Shown: one piece after another, positions 60,281 to 64,000 of the stretch
How positions within the stretch are numbered: position 1 is the stretch's first letter
How the letters are laid out: each line of letters begins with the position of its first letter
NCBI GenBank assembly: GCA_944325435.1
Contig: CALVAC010000003.1
Location: 1-64,000 of the forward strand
Length of the DNA: 64,000 nucleotides
Direction: 5' to 3'
DNA from: an uncultured Bacteroidales bacterium
Lineage (GTDB): Bacteria > Bacteroidota > Bacteroidia > Bacteroidales > UBA932
Position numbers and translations under genes: made by a program
Notes under the pieces: generated by a model
What the model was told of the DNA's origin: nothing
The model's database searches: none
The model's input: the letters and a program-made list of their open reading frames with translations, nothing else

Positions 60281-61711
60281 ATGGGCGATATGCTTAAACA
60301 GGGACTTGAGCTGAAGCAGACACAGAAGCTTTCTCCTCTGCAGATCCAGACCATCAAGCTGATTGAGCTTCCTGTGCAGGAACTGGAGCAGCGTATCCGC
60401 AAGGAACTGGAGGAAAATCCTGTACTCGATGAGGATGTGGCAAAGGAAAGGGAGGAGGACGAAGAGCAGGACAACGGCCCGAGAGAGGTTTCACTCTCCG
60501 ACTACAAGGAAGACGATTCCATACCGAGCTACAAGCTGCATGTCAACAATTACGGCAAGGACGAGAGGCCTCAGTACAACACCTTCTCCGTAAAGGAAAG
60601 CTTTTCCCAGAGCCTTATGGACCAGCTCGGTTTCAGGAACCTGACTGACCATCAGTACAAGGTGGCGGCTTTCATAATTGGAAGCCTGGATGATGACGGA
60701 TACCTCCGCAGGGACATAGAGAGTCTTGTGGATGACCTCGCGTTCCGTGCAGGGATAGAGACAGACGGGCAGGAAGTGCTCGACATGCTGAAAATCATCC
60801 AGGAGTTCGATCCGCCCGGTGTCGGCGCAAGGAATCTGCAGGAGTGTCTTCTGCTACAGATACGCAACATGAAGCAGACTCCTGACACGGTCAATGCCAC
60901 AAAGATTCTCAGAGACCATTTCCAGGAATTCACAAGCAAGCATTTCCAAAAGATAATGTCCAGGATGGGCATCTCGGAGACCGAACTGAAGGCTGCTATG
61001 GCCAAAATACTGAAACTCAATCCATCTCCGGGAGGACAGATTGACGATTCATACAATGACCAGGCACAGCAGATTGTACCTGACTTTCTGCTCACGGTAG
61101 AGAACGGCAAACTGAAGCTGACCATGCCGAGGTTCTCCATTCCGGAACTGAGGGTCAACAGAAAATATGCGGACATACTGATGGATGCGGCGAATTCCTC
61201 GGAGCGTGAGAAGAAAGAGGCAGCAGTCTTCGTCAAGAAGAAGCTGGATTCCGCTAAATGGTTTGTAGAGGCAATCAAACAGAGGCACAACACCCTTCAA
61301 AGCACCATGCAGGCCATCATCGACTACCAGCACGACTATTTCACCGATGGGGACGAAAGTCACCTCAAACCGATGGTGCTCAAAGACATAGCCGAAAAGA
61401 CAGGATTCGACATATCCACCATATCAAGGGTGGTGAACAGCAAGTATATAGAGACACATTTCGGAATATATCCCCTCAAATATTTCTTCTCCGAAGGGCT
61501 GGAGAACCAGGAAGGTGAAGAAGTCTCCACGCGTGAACTGAAAAAGGCCCTGCAGGAATGCGTCGATTCCGAGGACAAGAGGAAGCCGCTGACGGATGAC
61601 CAGCTTGTCTCGGAAATGACAAGAAGAGGCTACAAGGTGGCACGCCGCACGATAGCGAAATACCGCGACCAGCTGAATATTCCAAAGGCAAGGCTCAGGA
61701 AAGAACTGTAA
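60281..61711 (+). CDS. rpoN: RNA polymerase sigma-54 factor
   Basis: 476 aa. Region I is Gln/Leu-rich (LKQGLELKQTQKLSPLQIQTIKLIELPVQELEQRI). The core-binding region and the helix-turn-helix lie in the middle and C-terminal half, and the end has the RpoN box region (ARRTIAKYRDQLNIPKARLRKEL). It depends on enhancer-binding activators; none is encoded here. The ATG at 60281 or 60290 could be used. It is 11 bp after the SPOR gene and convergent with upp at 22 bp. Confidence 0.96.
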   Translation: MGDMLKQGLELKQTQKLSPLQIQTIKLIELPVQELEQRIRKELEENPVLDEDVAKEREEDEEQDNGPREVSLSDYKEDDSIPSYKLHVNNYGKDERPQYNTFSVKESFSQSLMDQLGFRNLTDHQYKVAAFIIGSLDDDGYLRRDIESLVDDLAFRAGIETDGQEVLDMLKIIQEFDPPGVGARNLQECLLLQIRNMKQTPDTVNATKILRDHFQEFTSKHFQKIMSRMGISETELKAAMAKILKLNPSPGGQIDDSYNDQAQQIVPDFLLTVENGKLKLTMPRFSIPELRVNRKYADILMDAANSSEREKKEAAVFVKKKLDSAKWFVEAIKQRHNTLQSTMQAIIDYQHDYFTDGDESHLKPMVLKDIAEKTGFDISTISRVVNSKYIETHFGIYPLKYFFSEGLENQEGEEVSTRELKKALQECVDSEDKRKPLTDDQLVSEMTRRGYKVARRTIAKYRDQLNIPKARLRKEL

Positions 61712-61733
61712 CAGTCCTTTCCCAGGCCTGCGC

Positions 61734-62384
61734 CTAAATCTTGTCACCGTATGCGAGGTCTCCCGCATCCCCAAGCCCGGGGACGATATAGGATCTGCTT
61801 GTCAGTTCCTCATCTATGGCAGCTACCCATAATGTAATGTCATCGCCCATTGTCTTCATCAGATGCTCCACGGCATCTGCACTGGCAAGCGGGCAGACTA
61901 TATGGGTATATGCCGGTCTGCCATCTTCGCAAAGACGGTTGTATGCCAGTTCAAGAGAAGCCCCGGTAGCGAGCATGGTATCGGCTAGGATAAGAACCTT
62001 GCCATCAAGCACAGGAGAACTCGAATACTCTATGTTGATATGGAAACTGTCTCCCCTGTCGTATTTCCTGTAAGCGGCGACAAATGCGCTCTGAGCATTC
62101 TCAAGGAAGTTCAGTATGCCCTGGTGAAGAGGCAGCCCCGCACGGAGGATGGTCGCTGCCACCACAGGAGTATCAAGAGTAGGCACATCCGCTATGCCGA
62201 GCGGTGTCACAACCTTCTTCACGGAGTAACTCAGAGTCCTGCTGATTTCGTATGCAAATATCTCCCCTATCCTTTCAAGATTTTTCCGGAACCGCATCCT
62301 GTCCTTCTGGATGTCTTTGTCGCGCATCTGCGCCATGAAATTGTTGAGGACGCTGTTGTCCTTGCCAAGGTTGATGACTTTCAT
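61734..62384 (-). CDS. upp: uracil phosphoribosyltransferase
   Basis: 216 aa. Makes UMP from uracil and PRPP. PRPP-binding block: KVLILADTMLATGASLELAYNRL; others are VAATILRAGLPLHQGILNFL and AAIDEELTSRSYIVPGLGDAGDLAYGD. The frame is open to 62402, but MKVINLG at 62384 fits homologues. Divergent from radC. Confidence 0.94.
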   Translation of the reverse strand: MKVINLGKDNSVLNNFMAQMRDKDIQKDRMRFRKNLERIGEIFAYEISRTLSYSVKKVVTPLGIADVPTLDTPVVAATILRAGLPLHQGILNFLENAQSAFVAAYRKYDRGDSFHINIEYSSSPVLDGKVLILADTMLATGASLELAYNRLCEDGRPAYTHIVCPLASADAVEHLMKTMGDDITLWVAAIDEELTSRSYIVPGLGDAGDLAYGDKI

Positions 62385-62450
62385 AATAACTGCAAGTTTC
62401 AAGTGTCAGAACATACAAAGTTACTGAATTTTTGTCACCGGAAAAAATAA

Positions 62451-62481
62451 TTTGCAATGGGCCGGGCTTTTTCTAACTTTG
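62451..62481 (+). promoter_or_regulatory. radC promoter
   Basis: TTTG at 62451-62454, 19-bp spacer, TAACTTTG at 62474-62481. It rules out the in-frame ATG at 62457. Confidence 0.65.
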
Positions 62482-62525
62482 TGGAGGCGATTCCGTGGAT
62501 GTGCGGGAAGGGCGGAGGGAAGTAT

Positions 62526-63212
62526 ATGAAGATAAAGGATTTGTGCGTGGATGAAAGACCACGGGAAAAGATGCTCGGCAAGGGAGCCTCATCGTTGAGC
62601 AATGCAGAACTGATCGCTATCCTGCTGAGGACCGGGACAGAGAGGAAGAATGCGCTTGAAGTGGCCCAGATGCTACTCAACATGGCAGGAGGAAGCCTGA
62701 CGAAAGCCTCCCGGATGTCTGTCAATGAACTGTGCAGGATCGATGGGATAGGTCCGGGGAAAGCGGTCACTATAGGGGCGGCACTCGAACTCGGCAGGCG
62801 GCTCTGCTCGGAAGTCCCCGACAGCAGAAAAATCATAATACATCAGCCTGCGGATGTCTACAGGGAGCTGATTCCCATTATGAGAGGACTGCACCACGAG
62901 GAATGCTGGATCATATATCTCGCCAGGAACAACAGGGTCATTTCAAAAGAACGGCTCAGTATCGGAGGGCAGAGCGAGACGATCGTGGAAGTGAAGTCTG
63001 TAGTCCGGCGGGCCCTTGATGTGAGGGCCGCATCGGTGATAATATCCCACAACCATCCTTCAGGAGACCCGCATCCAGGCAATGCCGACATAAGACTCAC
63101 GCAAAACCTGAAAAAGGCTCTCGAGACATTCGACATATCCCTTGTGGACCATGTGATCTTTGCCGACGGCCGCTACTACAGTTTCGCAGATGAGATGGAG
63201 TACGGCATATGA
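62526..63212 (+). CDS. radC: RadC-family JAB-domain protein
   Basis: 228 aa. An N-terminal helix-hairpin-helix (CRIDGIGPGKAVTIGAALELGRRL) is followed by the JAB metalloprotease-like domain (IISHNHPSGDPHPGNADIRLT) with the His-x-His...Asp ligands. RadC was once linked to DNA repair; its exact role remains unclear. Confidence 0.92.
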   Translation: MKIKDLCVDERPREKMLGKGASSLSNAELIAILLRTGTERKNALEVAQMLLNMAGGSLTKASRMSVNELCRIDGIGPGKAVTIGAALELGRRLCSEVPDSRKIIIHQPADVYRELIPIMRGLHHEECWIIYLARNNRVISKERLSIGGQSETIVEVKSVVRRALDVRAASVIISHNHPSGDPHPGNADIRLTQNLKKALETFDISLVDHVIFADGRYYSFADEMEYGI

Positions 63213-63332
63213 TACTGTCCTTGTCAAGCAGACAGTCCCGTCTGCACGGCAAAGTGCAATTTACACCGCCCGCGGGGAGGAGCGATTTATGCCGCCAATA
63301 CGGAAATTTTGAATTCCAACAGTATTTATTTG

Positions 63333-63729
63333 TGGAGATGGGCGGACTCGAACCGCCGTCCAGACACCGCACCAGGCAGCTTTCTACACGCTTAGTCTTT
63401 CTTTGGTTGTCGGCTGGCAGATGCCGGAAGACAGGCCAGTGCTAGCTTATCCTTTATGTCTTGGCAGGGTTTAAAGGAATCCCCCTGTGCATCCGGTTTG
63501 GATGATACCCCATATTCCGGACATAACCGGCCTAAAGCCCGGAGGGATACCCGTCGCGACCGCAGCCTTGGCGGCCGACGATTAAGCTAATCTACTTGGT
63601 AGATTACGCAGCGAGTGCATAATTGTTGTTGCCAACTAATTGTTCGGCGGCTGAGATTAACGGGCAAACCACCGACGCCCGGCGTGCTTACTGTCCAATG
63701 TCTGATGCTGTCAAAACCAGAACATCCCC
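63333..63729 (-). ncRNA. ssrA: transfer-messenger RNA (tmRNA)
   Basis: On the minus strand it begins GGGGATG at 63729, paired with CATCTCC near 63334-63340, as in a tRNA-like acceptor. The T-arm reads GGTTCGAGTCC. The tag frame reads AEQLVGNNNYALAA then TAA, ending with the NNYALAA typical of Bacteroidota. Pseudoknot-like G+C-rich stems fill the middle. About 397 nt. With SmpB it rescues stalled ribosomes. Confidence 0.93.
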
Positions 63730-63755
63730 ATTGTATATCTTGGAAGAAGCCAGAC

Positions 63756-64000
63756 CTATTTCTTTGCCTTCGGTTGCTGCTCCCCCTGTTTCTGTGCAGG
63801 GTCAAGGACCTTCGCCAGTTCCTCGGAAGCCACCACCTTGTCAAACTCCTCCTCTGTTATCATCTTGCAGGTACCGTTGAAAGCGGCACCAAGCTCGACT
63901 ATCAGTTTACGTACATTGATGCTGCCCTCCATCGTGCATCCGCTCTTCAGTGAGAGGGTATCCTTGACATAGAGGTCGCCTTTCACCGAGCCCCAGAGAT
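63756..64000 (-). CDS. bactofilin, C-terminal part (cut by the window end)
   Basis: The frame continues past the window end. The visible part reads LWGSVKGDLYVKDTLSLKSGCTMEGSINVRKLIVELGAAFNGTC, the beta-helical polymer-forming repeat of bactofilins, then a charged Lys/Glu/Gln-rich tail. Bactofilins form cytoplasmic filaments that position wall enzymes. An internal GTG at 63986 is unlikely to be the real start, since open codons precede it. Confidence 0.8.
   Translation of the reverse strand, partial: LWGSVKGDLYVKDTLSLKSGCTMEGSINVRKLIVELGAAFNGTCKMITEEEFDKVVASEELAKVLDPAQKQGEQQPKAKK

Noticed and set aside
1..64000. CRISPR arrays, rRNA operons and prophage
   Set aside because: No regularly spaced repeats, no rRNA-like sequence and no phage structural genes were found.

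Overview
The window is a chromosomal segment of a Bacteroidota bacterium, most likely of the order Bacteroidales. The evidence is the promoter style (-7 boxes of the form TAnnTTTG, several with a TTTG -33 box 19-20 bp upstream), the lineage-typical genes (short histone H1-like protein, Bacteroidota-type RpoZ, L25/CTC, BamA beside Skp/OmpH, a cysteine-poor CobB, an AsmA-like giant, a PCMD-domain protein), a tmRNA tag ending NNYALAA, and near-absence of Shine-Dalgarno sequences except before rpsU. Base composition is moderate, around half G+C by eye. The genus cannot be fixed from this stretch.

Layout. 1-3.4 kb: end of a surface-polysaccharide locus (WecG/TagA-type glycosyltransferase, then gmd-fcl for GDP-L-fucose). 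3.5-7.3 kb: tdk, rsmI, a helix-hairpin-helix membrane protein and a XerD-type recombinase. 7.3-16.2 kb: exported hydrolases (M49-like lipoprotein, C11 clostripain-like lipoprotein, PCMD protein, M6 metalloprotease with a coupled small lipoprotein), interrupted by rplY-pth and an H1-like protein. 16.2-21.7 kb: tyrS-rbfA-lolC/E operon and tpiA followed by a second M49-like lipoprotein. 21.7-28.1 kb: nadK-uppS-bamA-skp on one strand, pdxJ and a second skp on the other. 28.1-34.9 kb: glycosyltransferase and LysM/receptor-fold protein converging on trxB-bamD-rpoZ-recN. 35-40.2 kb: SDR enzyme, Fur-family regulator, CstA-type transporter, AAA ATPase overlapping a sirtuin, and rpsU.

Two small cargo islands without integrase genes stand out. 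Island 1 (about 40.34-42.77 kb) is an A+T-rich hipB-hipA pair bracketed by a 19-bp imperfect direct repeat (40338 and 42743) and by two inverted copies of a structured element of about 130 bp whose hairpin stems change by compensation between the copies. At its right end two perfect 21-bp inverted arms enclose 141 bp. Island 2 (about 49.7-52.9 kb) carries a complete type II restriction-modification set: HNH endonuclease, XRE controller with a palindromic operator and probably a leaderless transcript, and C5-cytosine methyltransferase. It lies between the intact acyltransferase and a displaced 3' fragment of a related acyltransferase gene that abuts the convergent sulfatase gene.

The rest (42.9-64 kb) is core: AsmA-like protein, prmA, tRNA-Leu(UAG), a glycosyltransferase-acyltransferase pair, sulfatase, tRNA-His, a uracil-DNA-glycosylase-family protein, hsp20, cardiolipin synthase, miaB, a lipoprotein-SPOR-rpoN cluster, upp, radC, ssrA and the 3' part of a bactofilin gene cut by the window end. 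rpsU is of particular regulatory interest: a perfect 13-bp inverted repeat fills its promoter from -33 to -7, and it has a near-ideal Shine-Dalgarno sequence in a genome that hardly uses them.
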